A DNA stretch of 64,000 nt, taken from contig JANFAH010000005.1 in NCBI GenBank assembly GCA_024663395.1, positions 1,054,001 to 1,118,000 on the forward strand, written 5' to 3'. Positions within the stretch are counted from its first letter, which is position 1, and each line of letters starts with the position of its first letter. Under the pieces are notes generated by a model, which was given only the letters and a program-made list of their open reading frames with translations, had not been told where the DNA came from and did not search any database. This stretch comes from Pisolithus tinctorius. Taxonomy: Eukaryota; Basidiomycota; Agaricomycetes; Boletales; Pisolithaceae. Both the position numbers and the translations under genes were made by a program. Of the stretch, positions 35,801 through 47,927 are shown piece after piece.

Positions 35801-36214
35801 AGGTTCATGATGGTGACACCACTGACAGCGCGCCTAGTCTGACCCTCGGTGGAAAACGAGCCACTCGCTTGGGTAGACACCATATTGTTGATTTCAGCAG
35901 AAAGGTGATCTTCCGAGGACGTTGCAACGTGAGCTGAGGCCTCGCATATATGCACTCACATTCGGAAAAATTCTCGAAGGGCAATAGACCCCTATATATG
36001 TGGCCTTCTCTTCAACGGTAAGCAAGCATCGAACAGAAGCTTTTCTTGCCTCAAGTACGCTATGCAGCCAAGGCCAGCTCTGAGAAGTGTCTCGACACAC
36101 TGCAGGCTCACGTTGCTGCATAGGGTCTGTGACAATGTCAGGACGGAAGTAAGCAAAGATAGTCGATATGCTTCCCTCGACGCCGCTGGTTGTCGAAGAT
36201 GCTTGAGCTTGCAT
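32808..36214 (-). CDS. HOP1: HOP1 meiotic HORMA-domain protein with PHD finger
   Basis: Hop1 builds meiotic chromosome axes and directs recombination between homologues. ATG 36214 gives MQAQASSTTSG; a 57-nt intron leads to SLQCVETLLRAGLGCIAYLR, the start of the HORMA domain. A 58-nt GC-AG intron (35992-36049) and a 26-nt candidate intron (35934-35959) restore RGLLPFENFSESHVATSSED. The domain continues with TIMNLKRGFTNEGDKLLDYL, YSKVPGTNTVVPILSLGDQL and IKTLVTTISHMENLPS. Downstream a PHD finger is split by an intron (CDCGAK / IEDVSIFCEGGCKRWFHIWC). Then RFLCLDCRLRN and a winged-helix-like segment (EWDIITGKIHSDIICRFKDL). The C-terminal tail is Lys-rich with a possible nuclear signal (SLKRKAGSNTDKPIKKIKIS) and ends AVDLCD. 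Confidence 0.92.
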
Positions 36215-36304
36215 CGTATAAACGCAGGTCGGAATCGCAAGGTGATGATGAACAGAGAAGTGGACACTTGTTGGTGGTTTCAAAATCGCGTGCAAAGCTA
36301 GTGT

Positions 36305-36310
36305 CACGTG
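36305..36310. promoter_or_regulatory. CACGTG E-box upstream of HOP1
   Basis: The palindrome lies about 90 bp upstream of the HOP1 ATG, in the 194-bp gap to TRS23. Regulatory role is inferred from position only. Confidence 0.25.
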
Positions 36311-36407
36311 GTTGAGAAAACAGTATGTAGCTCTTTGTAGTGGTCAAGCAGACATATATAATCCTTCAGCTGCCTCGTATACTACGGCAGTGCACTGCTG
36401 ATGGTGC

Positions 36408-36980
36408 TTATGATTGTCCAGATCCAAGGAGCGCAGTTATGCGAGAGTCAAAACCATCAATGCGGATTGGCATCTCTGGCGTATGGAAGGGATTTTTCAT
36501 GACCGTGTCTGAATAGATCTCGTACACCTTTTGTAGGGTAGATTCCGCGGCTGTCCCCACCAACGGTGTCAACAGAACGAACTTAGTCCCTGATTTACGC
36601 TTCGTTCATACGTTCCTTGACCCATAAGACGTAGCACACATACCCGTGACTGTGAGTAGAATCGTCAGTTTGAAGGACTCTCCCTCGATGACTTGAGCCC
36701 CTGAGCTAGGTCCTGTGGGCGAGAGACGGCTAGTGATGGCATGGATGCCATGCAGGGTCCCAGCGAGAACGAGATATTCGTTTGATGTGAGCTGAGCAAG
36801 GCCATCTTAGAATTACCCATCACAGCTAATTGTCGCTAAGCAGAGGACAACTCTAACCTGTAAAATTGCGCTGATAGACCAGTCCACCAGCTTTGTTGAT
36901 TACCTGTGGTATCTCCGTCAAAAATGGACCATCCTTCTTTAGCACCAGTTTGCGATTACCCAGAGACCAAAGACAACCAT
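36408..36980 (-). CDS. TRS23: TRAPP complex subunit Trs23/TRAPPC4
   Basis: Trs23 is a core longin-fold subunit of the TRAPP tethering complex, the exchange factor for Ypt1/Rab1 at the Golgi. The gene is small and easily missed because exon 1 is only seven codons (ATG 36980, MVVFGLW). A 56-nt intron (36904-36959) joins it to VINKAGGLVYQRNFT. Then, after another intron, come DGLAQLTSNEYLVLAGTLHG, IHAITSRLSPTGPSSGAQVI, FKLTILLTVTGTKFVLL and, after a third, TLQKVYEIYSDTVMKNPFHT and EMPIRIDGFDSRI, matching the family's KNPFY.EMPIR signature. The stop is 36408-36410. It starts 222 bp from the divergent glutaminyl cyclase gene. Confidence 0.92.
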
Positions 36981-37202
36981 GATGAGAAAATCGATGCAAA
37001 CCTCAGTACCTGCGCGGATCGGAATTTCAATATCCAGCAAGCTGTGACAGAGCGTTACTTCCCACAACTGACCAACTTCACGGGTAGGGGGCCAAGCCAG
37101 TGTGGTACGCAATGGTACACCTTATTAGTGTTATACTGTTTTCAAAAGCCCTTGTTAGCCAAACGAGCAGCGACATCCCTCGTCCAGTTGTCCTGACGTG
37201 CG

Positions 37203-38651
37203 ATGAGGCTCTATGGTCTTATTGCTCGCTTCTGTGTTGTCGCGCTGTTGCCATGGCCCTGTCAAGCGCGATATTCGCAATCCTTCCAGCGTAGTCTCAA
37301 ACAGTTATCCGATGAACAGCTAGACGCTCTTGTGGGCATCGTTGATCCAGTGAAGAACATTGACCCACGGAATCCCCAATCTCATTTGTCGAAGATACTC
37401 ATTCCGCGACCTGGTGCGCGTGATACTGTTCTCCCTCTCGCATGTTTACTAAATATGTTTAGCGGGTAGTGATAATAGCACTCTCGTCCGCAATTACATA
37501 GTACGGGTTCTAACGTCGTTGGATTGGTATGTCGAGGAAGACAGTTTTACGGATTCAACACCATACGGTGAACGCACCTTCACTAATATCGTTGCTACAA
37601 AAGACCCAAATGCACCTCGAAGAGTAATTTTGTCTGCTCACTACGATAGCAAGTATTTCCTCGGCTATCCCAGTAACCAGGTCTGTGGCGTGCAACGTCG
37701 CCTTTACGAGACTTGGCGGCTAAACTTCTGCAACTCAGTTCGTGGGAGCAACAGATTCTGCGGCGCCCTGCGCCATGATGCTGGACGTTGCTGAGGCCCT
37801 GAACCCCTTCTTGGATCGTCGGCGGCAAGAAATTGAAACAGAAGATGAAGAAGACATCGAAGACATCACCCTTCAACTGGTATTCTTCGACGGCGAGGAA
37901 GCTTTCAAGGCTTGGACCGGGACGGATTCCATATATGGTGCCAGGTAATACAGTTTGTCCGTTCGGAAATGCAGGACTCTGATACTACGACAGGCATTTA
38001 TCTCAAAAGTGGTCAAACGCTTATATTGCACCATACACCAAGCGGCGATTGCTCAGTCATGCCAGTGTGACGGAGTTGACAACGATTGAACACCTTATCC
38101 TCCTTGATCTTCTTGGTGCTCCTAATCCATCTGTACGGTCTTACTTTATTGACACCGCGTGGTTATTCGACGCGATGGTTTCTGTTGAAGAGCGTTTACA
38201 CCAGGCGGGGCTGCTCACGGAATCAGAAGGAACTGCGAATTTTCGCAGCTTTTTCTTACCTCGAAGAGGTGCCGAATTCAACTACGGCTACATCGAGGAT
38301 GACCATGTACCTTTCCTGCGGAAAGGAGTGAGTGTTCTCCACGTAATACCTTACCCATTCCCCACTGTTTGGCACACGTTGCAGGTGAGTGGTGCGCCTC
38401 GATGAGTCCCACACGTAGAGGATAACGGACCCCTATAGGATGATGCATCTGCTCTTGATGTTCCCACCATGCGTCGGTGGAATCTTATTCTTAGGATATT
38501 TATGTGCGAGTACTTGGACCTGGGGCCTGTAATCGCCCCAAATTCAAATCACGACCGCATACATCGTTCAACGAGTGAACTTGTTAGTGCTCCCCCCACT
38601 CCTCTGGCTTGGCTAACGTGTATTCCTAGTAGCACGTCTCAGATGCCCTGA
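37203..38651 (+). CDS. secreted glutaminyl-peptide cyclotransferase (M28 family)
   Basis: This enzyme converts N-terminal Gln to pyroglutamate. ATG 37203 opens a signal peptide (MRLYGLIARFCVVALLPWPC). Motifs are IDPRNPQSHLSKILIPRPGA, NIVATKDPNAPRRVILSAHY followed by DSKYF (first zinc-ligand region), GATDSAAPCAMMLDVAEALN, QLVFFDGEEAFKAW (acidic catalytic/zinc residues), LILLDLLGAPNP and IEDDHVPFLRKGVSVLHVIP, then PFPTVWHTLQ. This set matches QPCT-type cyclases, which are inactive-looking relatives of M28 aminopeptidases with a single zinc. The exact C-terminus after IFMCEYLDLGP is uncertain; I used the frame stop at 38651. Confidence 0.9.
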
Positions 38652-38962
38652 CGTTCAGTTGGGTCACTGAGAGCGGGGCATCACAGTCGTAGCAGTACAA
38701 AACAAGATTTTGGGAATACAGCACGGCTTCATGCTCCATCTCCATCGTGCTCAGGCGCCGATAAGCGCCTTGTAATGCTTAATATAGATGGATGCGTCGG
38801 TAATGAGCTATGGTGGACCGCAAGATGTAAGCAAGCTCATAAGCAATTTAACGGACGAACCCGTTGTTGTTCTCTCTGTTCATTCGACCTCCGTTGCGCG
38901 ATCTTTAAAAGGCGCTTGCGTACCTTTCTCATCCGTGTGGATTGACTTCTCACTATGCTAGG
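38652..38962. other. intergenic region 3' of glutaminyl cyclase
   Basis: I see no gene or repeat in this segment. Confidence 0.4.
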
Positions 38963-39690
38963 TTAACACGTAGCCAAACATGCTGTGAAGGAATTGTCAC
39001 CATCATCTTCCAGAGTCTCCATTACCAGCCTGCGTTGAGTAACGAGTTTGTCAAGGTTGGCCGGATTTGCTGAAAACAAGCTCTTGAACGGTGCCTGCAC
39101 ATGGTAATCATCAACATCTATTGTGCGCAGCCCGATAAACATGCCGTTCATACGTCGTTCTCCTCCATCCGTGTCACCGTAACTTGATGCGTGCCTTGTT
39201 TTTGACGGTGAAACTCTTCCAAGTGGGTCAGAGTACGTTGAATTTCATCTCTGATACACTAAATTTTTAGTTGTCATACATGTTGAAGGAACTTACGCAT
39301 ATAACCTTGCCTCTTGCGCCATTCGTTCTGAGATATCATGGGCATCCGTAAAGACGGCACGAAGTCTGGAATCAAGCGGACACTCGGCCTTCTTGCCTGA
39401 GTTGTACTTCATTTCAGAGAGCCGTAGTAAGGACTTTCGCGAACCGATAATTCAGCGTACCTGTCGCATCTGGTCCCACTTAGTGATGGAACCTAATATA
39501 GGCTGTGAAGCTCACCGTTGGTTGTTCGCACAGTACTTGACATCGAGAAACAAGAGTGAACCCTTTGTCTGCCTCGAAGAGATGAATGTATGCCCGATGA
39601 CGATCCGCAATATATGCTCCTTACCGAATAAGTTACTGAACTCGAAAATAATGAAACCGCGAAACCTCAGGCCTCTGTTGGAGTGAAACA
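38963..39690 (-). pseudogene. unrecognised, apparently broken coding fragment
   Basis: The minus strand carries several protein-like open segments in different frames: RFRGFIIFEFSNLFGKEHIL near 39600, MKYNSGKKAECPLDSRLRAV and ERMAQEARLYA near 39300-39410, IQRTLTHLEEFHRQKQGTHQ near 39200, and VQAPFKSLFSANPANLDKLV ending at a stop at 38963. One junction after ARLYA has a good GTAAGT donor and TTTAG acceptor. The join between the last two segments needs a frame change with no clean intron. It could be a multi-exon gene I cannot splice, or a decaying gene. I recognise no family. Confidence 0.35.
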
Positions 39691-40301
39691 GCCCCCGTTC
39701 GTACTTGACTTAGCTAGTCTACTCCACTACTATTAGTGGTAATCGTTTACTTTCCCTTGAAATCAGCTGACCGGCTAGTGAGGTGTCTTTTTTGCGCTCT
39801 CGCGTAGTCACTTCGTTGTACATACTTCGCAAACGACGAAGTGACACAAACTAAGTAATGCAAATTTCAACTTCGATTCACCCCGGTTCGCTCCGCGGCA
39901 ACACTAGGCTTATCATCACACCGAAGTTCGGCAAGCGTTGTTCGTTGTCGGTGACGAAGAGGTCAGCGCACCTGTGTAGGGCTTGATCTGCGATCCATGG
40001 CGTATTCGCTGTTCAAACGTTTACCCTCCTAATGTCAAACTCCATAGATCGATAACAGCAGAGCGGAAGATGTGTGTGCACTTAAAAAGTATTTCATTCA
40101 GTGTAGCTTTGGCGCTGTCTTGTTTATTATTGCCTGTTCAGATCAGTGGCTCTACGACGGCACACAAAACAAGGCTTATGTCCATCAACAGTTCTACCTG
40201 ACGATTTCGTGGCCCCCGAGCTACCTCTGTCATCTCCCGAATGAACCGAGGACACCTGTGAAATTACTTGTATGGTATGCCTATAGAACGGTAAACATCC
40301 T
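39691..40301. other. intergenic region 3' of STT4 with a small inverted repeat
   Basis: A 10-bp perfect inverted repeat lies at 39807-39845. A short plus-strand open frame at 40070-40201 begins with a hydrophobic, signal-like stretch (ISFSVALALSCLLLPVQISG), but it is too short and unsupported to call a gene. Confidence 0.35.
39807..39845. repeat. 10-bp inverted repeat
   Basis: Arms gtcacttcgt (39807-39816) and acgaagtgac (39836-39845) are exact reverse complements around a 19-nt loop. It lies in otherwise empty sequence. Confidence 0.6.
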
Positions 40302-43300
40302 TCAAATCTTGACCAATGGAAGCGTACCATTTTGTAACTGACCCATTTTTGTCAGCAAGGCAACCTATACCAAGACCACGATCCACTTACCCGTTGGAAT
40401 TCGTCATAGAAGGTACTTCGGATGTTCTCGTGAGCATTACGGATGACGCCCATCATCCATTCAGCAGCTTGGCGGTCATTCAGCCCAAGAGCAAATCGAT
40501 CTTTCAGTCGTCTGATGGTAGCCTCCCCCTTGAATGATGGCAACCCTGTCCCAAGCATGAGCTGGACCGTGCTGACCAGTTGATCTGCATGTGGGCGGAC
40601 TGCAAGGAACCCTTTGACGGTGAGGTGTTGGAAAAGGTCATATCCTTGTGAGTATCGACCACCCATCAGGGTAACCATCTCAGCGTTAAGCTTGAAGGAA
40701 CTCGGCTCAAATTTGACACCCTTATCAAGCCCGTCAGAGAAAAGTCTACCAGGATACAGGGCAATCCACTCACTCCGGGACGTGGACATGCGATGAAGAC
40801 ATTTAGCACAGCAGAAAATCCACAAGAACTAACGACTTATCTATATCAAAGAGGAACCCAAAATCTGGCGGGAGTTGGGTGAGTTGGCATTTGCATAGAA
40901 TGTAGAAACCAACCAATATGGACAATGTGTCCCTCTGCGTCGATCATGATGTTGCCATTGTGTCGGTCCTTGACTTGTAAGATATAGCATGCCACCGAAT
41001 ATGCAGCCATAGACTGGATGAAATTGAGGCGAGCTCTCTGGAAAGCGACAGTCTCCTCTCCGCCGTATTTAGATACAAAGAAGTCCAGAAGGTCGTTGAC
41101 TTTAGCACGACCCATTTCGTCTCGCGACGTTGCATTGGGTACGACATCTATGACACCGCACTACAACGTCGTTAGTTCCAACTCGCATATACAAATTCTG
41201 ATGCACTTACCCCTGGTGCAGTAGCTGTGACCCTATACGGATAGAAGTACAATGGCAAGCCAATGCTGGTGAAGATATTCTTGAACATGGCGATCACTTG
41301 CAGTGCGAGTACATCCTGACGACAATCATCCCCGACTTTGAAGATAGCTTGCTGCCAGACTTCATAGTCTTCACGCTTTTCCACTTTGTTGTCGTCGAGC
41401 AACGCCTCTGGATCCGAATCTACCACGGTACGTGACTTCCTCACCTTGAACGAAGCCATGAAGGGGGCCTTTAATCGGGGTCAGTCTCGTGATACAGCCT
41501 TTCGGATGAGGTACGGACTTTAGCGTGACTTTGTAGCGGCCGGCCAGAGTGTTTATCAATATCTACAACTACCCCGTCTGGATTACTTGGGAGGTAAACT
41601 CCAACCTCGACGCATATCTTGGCCATTTCTTCGTCAATCTTTGCCTATACGAGCGTGAGAGAAGCTAGATTGAGATTATGTGCAACTGACTTTCTTCTCC
41701 GGTTTTGTCTTTTTGATAAAAGGCTTGAGCTTCCCGGATATTGAAGTGACCTCGTGAAAGAAACTGAATTCCTTGTCATAGAATGATCTTGCTTCTCCTG
41801 TCAGTGATTCGACTATGGTACCCATCATCCTATCAAGAGCAGGCTTCATAGGGTCTTCCTAAAAAGAAAATTAGACGCGCACAGCGGAGGTAGGGAATCC
41901 TACAATTTCGGCAGCATCATCTTTGTAACAATTGGCCTTCATATTCCATATGATCTGATGACAAAACAGAGGAGAAATTTTGGCAGTTTCCAAAATAAAT
42001 TGATTGATATAACCTTTGCACCCAGTCATTTACCACTTGATAAGAATTATGACAAAAACTTACCAAGGTCGTCAAAGCGTAGGGCTTGTACAATTTGCGG
42101 AACGAAGAAAAACGTCAGCTCGACAGGGTGTTGTTTGAGTACGCGGTGCGCATATTGAAGTAAATGCGGGTTGTCGTTGTATTTCTTCTCGAAGAACGTC
42201 ACAGCAATAACGGGGGGAACCGGTGTGCAAGCGAGAATGTACTGAGAAAATTTGCGAGTTAAGCGAATTGGCGGAGCGTGCATGTTTGTTACCTGCAGAT
42301 CACTTTTCTGAGGGGCAAGACCCTTGTCGTCAACAAGAAACCTTAGGCCTTCTGGCGTAGTTGCAACCGCGATGGGATTGGCCCTCACAAGCCTCTCCAC
42401 TTCCGCATGCGCGGCGGGGCTCTTGAAACGTTCCATCATATGCAGTGCAATTGCGGGATCTATCTCCCAAATGGTTCGTACGCTGGTGGGCCAATTATTC
42501 TAGTCCATGTTAGGGTTAGATAGTCAAGAGGGATGGACCATCCTACCTCGAGCATGCTTCTCTCGGTAACGCTGTGGTGATCTGTACCTCGTCGGGAATC
42601 GTTACTTGGGTTAGCCCAAACCGTTAGTCTAGTTATTTCATTTTCCACCAATAGCCTCAATGGATGATTGAGATATGCAACACCGGCTATGAATAATTAG
42701 CAGCGGGTAGCGAGTGTGAACGAGTAAACCTACATGACTGACTAGGAGATTGGCCCGGCGCTAGGCTGGACAGAAAACTGACTCCTTTCACGCAGTCAGT
42801 CTGAAGATGCGTAAGGAATTCCTGGAGGATCTTGATGTCAGCGGTGACTTGCACTCGATTGGCCCCGTATGACCATCTGAGATTGCTCAATGTTCAATGG
42901 CAGTTCATTTCATTGGAAGGAGGACTTACTGTGGCCGGACGGCAAACCAAGAATATGCGGTTCGATATAAACTCTGGCGTACCAGACCCTCACAGTACGC
43001 ATCCAGATGAGAACTCTTCAAAGTCTCAAACCCAAACAACAGAAAAGAGAAACGTAGTTCGCGCGCAAGTGGGTGCGTACTGATAAGACGATATTAGCTA
43101 TATTTCGGATAGGTGTGCCAAGCTAACCTGAAGAGTTTGTGGGCATATGCAGAACGCAAGACAAGTCGCTGGATCAGGAACATCACTGAAGAACGGCGGT
43201 AACGGGCAGATTGAAGGCGGCTGAATAACATTTGAAGAATAAGAGTATGGGGTACAAGGAGGCGCTGAGCATTTGCAGTGGCACGATCAATTTCCTCCTT

Positions 43301-46300
43301 GTCCGTCGGCACGTAATTAACTGGATGCTGAAAAGGGTCTTGGTAGCTAAAAGCTAGAGTTAGTCTCCAACAACTTCCGTACGCTGGAGAGATACCGACT
43401 TCAGGGATTGTGAGAAGACCCCCTTCCTTTCCCTGACAGTAAGAAACCATGCCGCCAAAACTTCGGACATCAGCGCAACCTCTATAGAGGGCTTTTCAGC
43501 AATCACCCAGGTCCAGACTTCAATACCTGTAGCGACAGCAACTGGAGTGAAAACTTCGAACGGCAGCGTGACCAAACGATGCAGAAGGTCATACTCGCAC
43601 TTCCGTGCCTATCAGTGGGCTTCCTTGTTAGAAGCCAACATGTTCGCGTACCTCGTCCAATGAGATCAATATTGCCGCACAACGAAAAAGTAGACGCTTG
43701 AGGTCCTGAACCATCAGACTGGTGTTCTTGTTCCAAATCTCGACACTCGTTTCTTCCATTTTCCTCTTCAACGCTTCAATGACGGTTGAAGATGTACGTT
43801 GAGGGGGAGTTTTGTCCAAAACACCCGGAGCTACAAAATCAAATCATGGACAACCCACTCCATGGAGACTGGTTGACTCCTTACCTTGACGGCACGCAAG
43901 GCGCAAACCTGCGGCTTCCCCTGCAAAATAGCCCTTGCTTGCCAACTGACTGGCCAGGACCCTGGATCGGTCCGAATTCCAGTGTGAAAGTGAACAAAGT
44001 GCAGCTAGTTGCCAGTCAGACTCTCAACCAGGGGTGACCACCTGCATTACTTACTGAGCTGGCGATGCACAGGTCCGAAGGCTTTAGCGAATTGCTCTGC
44101 AACCGACGCTCCAAGTTCTGCCGTATCAGCGCCGGTCAGTGAGTGAGTAGCGGCAAGATATTTCTGGGGTTGAGGGATCAAAACATGATACGTCCGCATC
44201 GGCATCGAACCACCTACCTGTAAAATCGACTGAAGCTCGACGGGTGCCCGACTAAGGGCAAGTTCGAACCAATTGTTTGCGTTATTCCGTAGTTGGCTCA
44301 GAATGTCGTTGCGAACTTTATAATCGTCCGTCAACTGGAGAGTGATTCCCGTACGCTCAGAATAAAATTCATGTTTTGGGCTGTACTAAACCTTGCATCA
44401 GAACGATGAAAATCGTTATGGGACGAATAAAAGATTACTTCGTCTATGAATTCACCCTCGCAGGCTCGTCGCAAGAGAGTAAGACATTCGAGAATAGCAT
44501 AAACGAGCGTCGGATCGCACATCAATGATGGGAAAGAAGTAATCAGACGGTTCAGGTATTTGTTAGCGACTTCGCGCGCCCGAGTGATGCGGTGCGTGCT
44601 GAATACCAGGAGGTCCCGTAGCTCGTACGACAAGTGAGAGGGAAGAGCCTGCTCCGCCGCTTGGATATTAAGACTAGAAACGCACTCTTGAATGACCTAA
44701 CAAGACAATCAGAAAGACCCCAAGGATGTCCAGGAAGTACATGCCTTCTCAGTAATAGCTTCCATGCACGCGCTGAGGGCTGCATGCTTATTTAGACCTG
44801 GGTTCGTGAAATACGATACCAACGATGAGGGTAAACCCGCATCAGAGCGCAGAGTTTCCACGTCGTGCATAGCTAATACGAAAATGACTTGGCCAGCAGA
44901 TAGAGATCGAATCTCGCTCGCTCGCATCGGAATGTAGCGTGTTAAGCACGCTCGGTGTTTCGATATCACCTACGGGCCTTAGCACCTCTACCCAGCTGCG
45001 ATTGGGCAGGACTTACCGAGCGAGCATATTCGCGGCGGACGTTGGTGTTGTATTCAAGGTCACTGAGGACGTCGGTGGCACTTTCAAGGACTAGTATAGG
45101 GGTCTTCGTAGCTATGCGCCCAAGCGCAGGAACGAGCCATGTCATGGCAGATTTTTCTCGCTCCTTATCCTCCGCTAGGGTAAGATTTAACAGCACGCAC
45201 AGAAGCCACATGTTCCTGAACAATGATGTTAACTCAGGAGTAGCATTGACATGTGGAGAAAAGTCAGCATGATTGAGAAGCGCCTCGATGGGCAGCAAAA
45301 GTGACGCCAGTTGTTCGATCATTTCCTCTGTCTTATGTACACCATCAAAAGAGGCAACAGGCGAAGGAAACTAAGAACAAACTTTGACATGGTGGGCAGA
45401 GGATGCAACATATTGGATGGCAACGCCCTTGTCAGAGAACAAGGTAAGCAGCTCTTCCAAGTATATGTCATAAAGGTCAGGTCGTCGGTCCAGTTCTCGA
45501 GCAAGCTGTGTTTGCGCTGCCAACACCTGCATTGCAAACGAGGTGAGACGGTAGAAAAAGGCCCATAAATTGAAGAAAAAAAAAAAGAAAAAAAAAACTA
45601 ACCACGTTGTTCGAGAACCTGGGGTCATCAGAGTTTGCTACACGGTTGATCGACGAGAACGCCTTCACGATGTCAACAAATGCATCCACCGGCGCCACGA
45701 GTGCGAGGTCTGCCAAATTGTACACGAGAGCCGCCTCAACTGCCGGTTCCACTGTTCGCAATCTCTGTAAGAGCATTGAAATTGTCAGTCTTGTTACCTC
45801 CTCCTTGTCGAATTCCAGCGCAAGGCGCGCCACGACAGATATCGTGGTTATTCCAATGAGCTGCTTCTCTTCATCTGAGCGTCCCCGAAGGCCCGTTTCC
45901 TCGCTCCAATATGTAAGCTGGTCAGCGGATGACGCGTAAGGCAAACCGTAGATTGGATTATGAAGCAGTTGTTGCGACGACGACTCGGTGGTTTCCTTGC
46001 TAATCGCTGCAATGAAGTTCAGAAGAGAGTACATGTTAGACATGACCGAGTCTTCTCCAGGAGCAAGCTTAACGCCCGTGAGAGAAGCTACCAACGAGTG
46101 ATACCCAACTCACCTTAATGCACAAGGCAAAGCACTTTGCTGCAGCTGTGAGTGGCGGTGGGGCACGCTTCTCAGAATTGAACGCAGACTCGAATATTGG
46201 CAAGGGGGAAGTAACAAAACGGCGTAAATGGTGGACTAGGTCTCCGGCTATATCAGTGAAGCTGTCAGAAAAGAATAAGTTCTTCTGCGACATGAACTAT

Positions 46301-47806
46301 TCGTTTGGGACGAGCCTTTGTACAATCACAATCATGGACTTCGATGCTGCTTCTTGGACGAGATTATACATGATTGGTGACCTGTCACTTGAGAGCAAAC
46401 CAAGACGAGCGTAAAGATCCGGATCAAGCTCTCCCGCGGCAACAGAGCATATGGAAGCCAATTTCTGCGAAAGAGTTAGATCCCTTTGTTCTTCAGACTG
46501 CCAATTAGCAACATACCAAGCTCTCTGACATGGTCTCCCAGGCGTAAGTGTCCAACGGTGGCTCTGTGTCCATAACTTCCATTTGGCCCAGAAGGTCACT
46601 GAAACACTGCAAAGCTCCTTTGACAGTGGATCGTAAGGTTTCCACAGTCTCATCATTGAGCGTCACCTTCTGTGCAGCTTGTTTCATCAAGGTAGACCAC
46701 GCCCGGTTAACGGCGGCGGCTTCCCTCCACAGCCCATCGTACGTGATTCCCTCAGGAGAAATGGGAATGAGGGATTGGGCAAGCACGGTCCACTGCATTT
46801 CCATGACACAGCACACAATAAAATATCCACTAAGAGGACGTCCAGCAGAAACGTATCGGGAAATGAAAGTGTGACAAAACAAGAACAGAGAGGGGTCGGA
46901 ATTAATGTCGACGTCTGTTTCTTGGTGAATTTCGAGAAGGTGGTGATTGATACGCTCGAGAATAGAATCTTCGACAAGGCCGTCAAGTGAATGGGAGAGA
47001 AGATGCCATTGGGACGTAGCCCAGGGATATATGGTCGAAGTTATGGCACGGTAGAAGCCGTGGACGGAGGGTGTCAGCTGAGTGAATATTTCTATGGCTG
47101 GAGTCGTCTAGGTTAGGCATCAACTAATGTGTTACATTCAGAAATGCACGTACAATTTGCCACCCTGAGCTTTTCAATAACATCTGTGATGAAGCCTAGG
47201 ATTGCATTGATAACGAGACCGGCGTAGTCCTCGTAAACGAAGCAAATGCGAAGTAAGGCGGATACAGTTGTGTATACCAATTGATCCGGTAACGCCCACT
47301 CTGGGAATCAACGTAAGCATTATGATCAAGCATCAGCAGAATGCATTACCGTCCCAAGAGAGAGTCTGGTCGTAGTCAATGTGGGGTGCGTCGCGCAAGA
47401 TATCAAGCAAGGGCGTGATCAAGGTATCTTTCTGGCGAAGAATGTGCACCTCTGCAAGATTAGCAACGTGTTCTCCAAACGCAATGTTGCAGTGTGCCCT
47501 CGCTTCGGACTGTGTGCTTGTGAACTACATCGAAGGCGGTTCGGAGGAGGCGCCGTACCATAAAGATTCTCGAAGTTACTTCGCGTTCAGTGGTGCCATC
47601 TACGTCCGCATCTGAGTCATGCGTCTCCGGTGGTAGCACGGTTTTCGACCGAATGAGCTCCTGAATGGAGATAAGGGCATCTTCAGTCTCGTGCTTGAGG
47701 GTGGCCAGGTCCGACAGGACTTGCTGTCGGATGCTGAGCTCTAAACTAGTTGGTGTGAGTCGGTAACATAAGGAGTAGAGCCTGTGGAGACCACATACCA
47801 ATCCAT
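40302..47806 (-). CDS. STT4: phosphatidylinositol 4-kinase III alpha (Stt4)
   Basis: Stt4 makes PI4P at the plasma membrane. The start is ATG 47806: MD, then an intron, then [20 protein letters not shown]. The N-terminal 1,400 or so residues are helical solenoid with few motifs. The kinase end is clear: [20 protein letters not shown] (ATP-binding region), [51 protein letters not shown] then [13 protein letters not shown] (catalytic DRHNGN), DFGFLFDI after an intron, [20 protein letters not shown], and [20 protein letters not shown] then FYDEFQR. The last exon encodes [11 protein letters not shown] with the stop at 40302-40304. More than 20 introns are likely, one with a long T-rich tract (45573-45600). 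Confidence 0.93.
45574..45597. repeat. A-rich homopolymer tract in an STT4 intron
   Basis: The plus strand is nearly pure A with one G, so the transcript has a long U-rich tract just after an intron donor near 45600. It is a slippage-prone site rather than a coding one. Confidence 0.8.
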
Positions 47807-47927
47807 GTGTCGACCGAAAGTGGCCTTCAATTAACTGCAACTTCAGCGGAACGGAAGGAGAGACGTCAGATGCGGAGTTGCTGGTACCAAGGCCTATAAA
47901 TACTTCCGGCCTCGGATGCCTTGTCAA

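Noticed and set aside
40070..40201. Small secreted peptide gene
   Set aside because: It has a hydrophobic start but is only about 43 codons with no context, conservation or promoter evidence.
45570..45600. Poly-A tract as a retroposed gene tail
   Set aside because: It lies within an STT4 intron, with no target-site duplication or inserted cDNA beside it.
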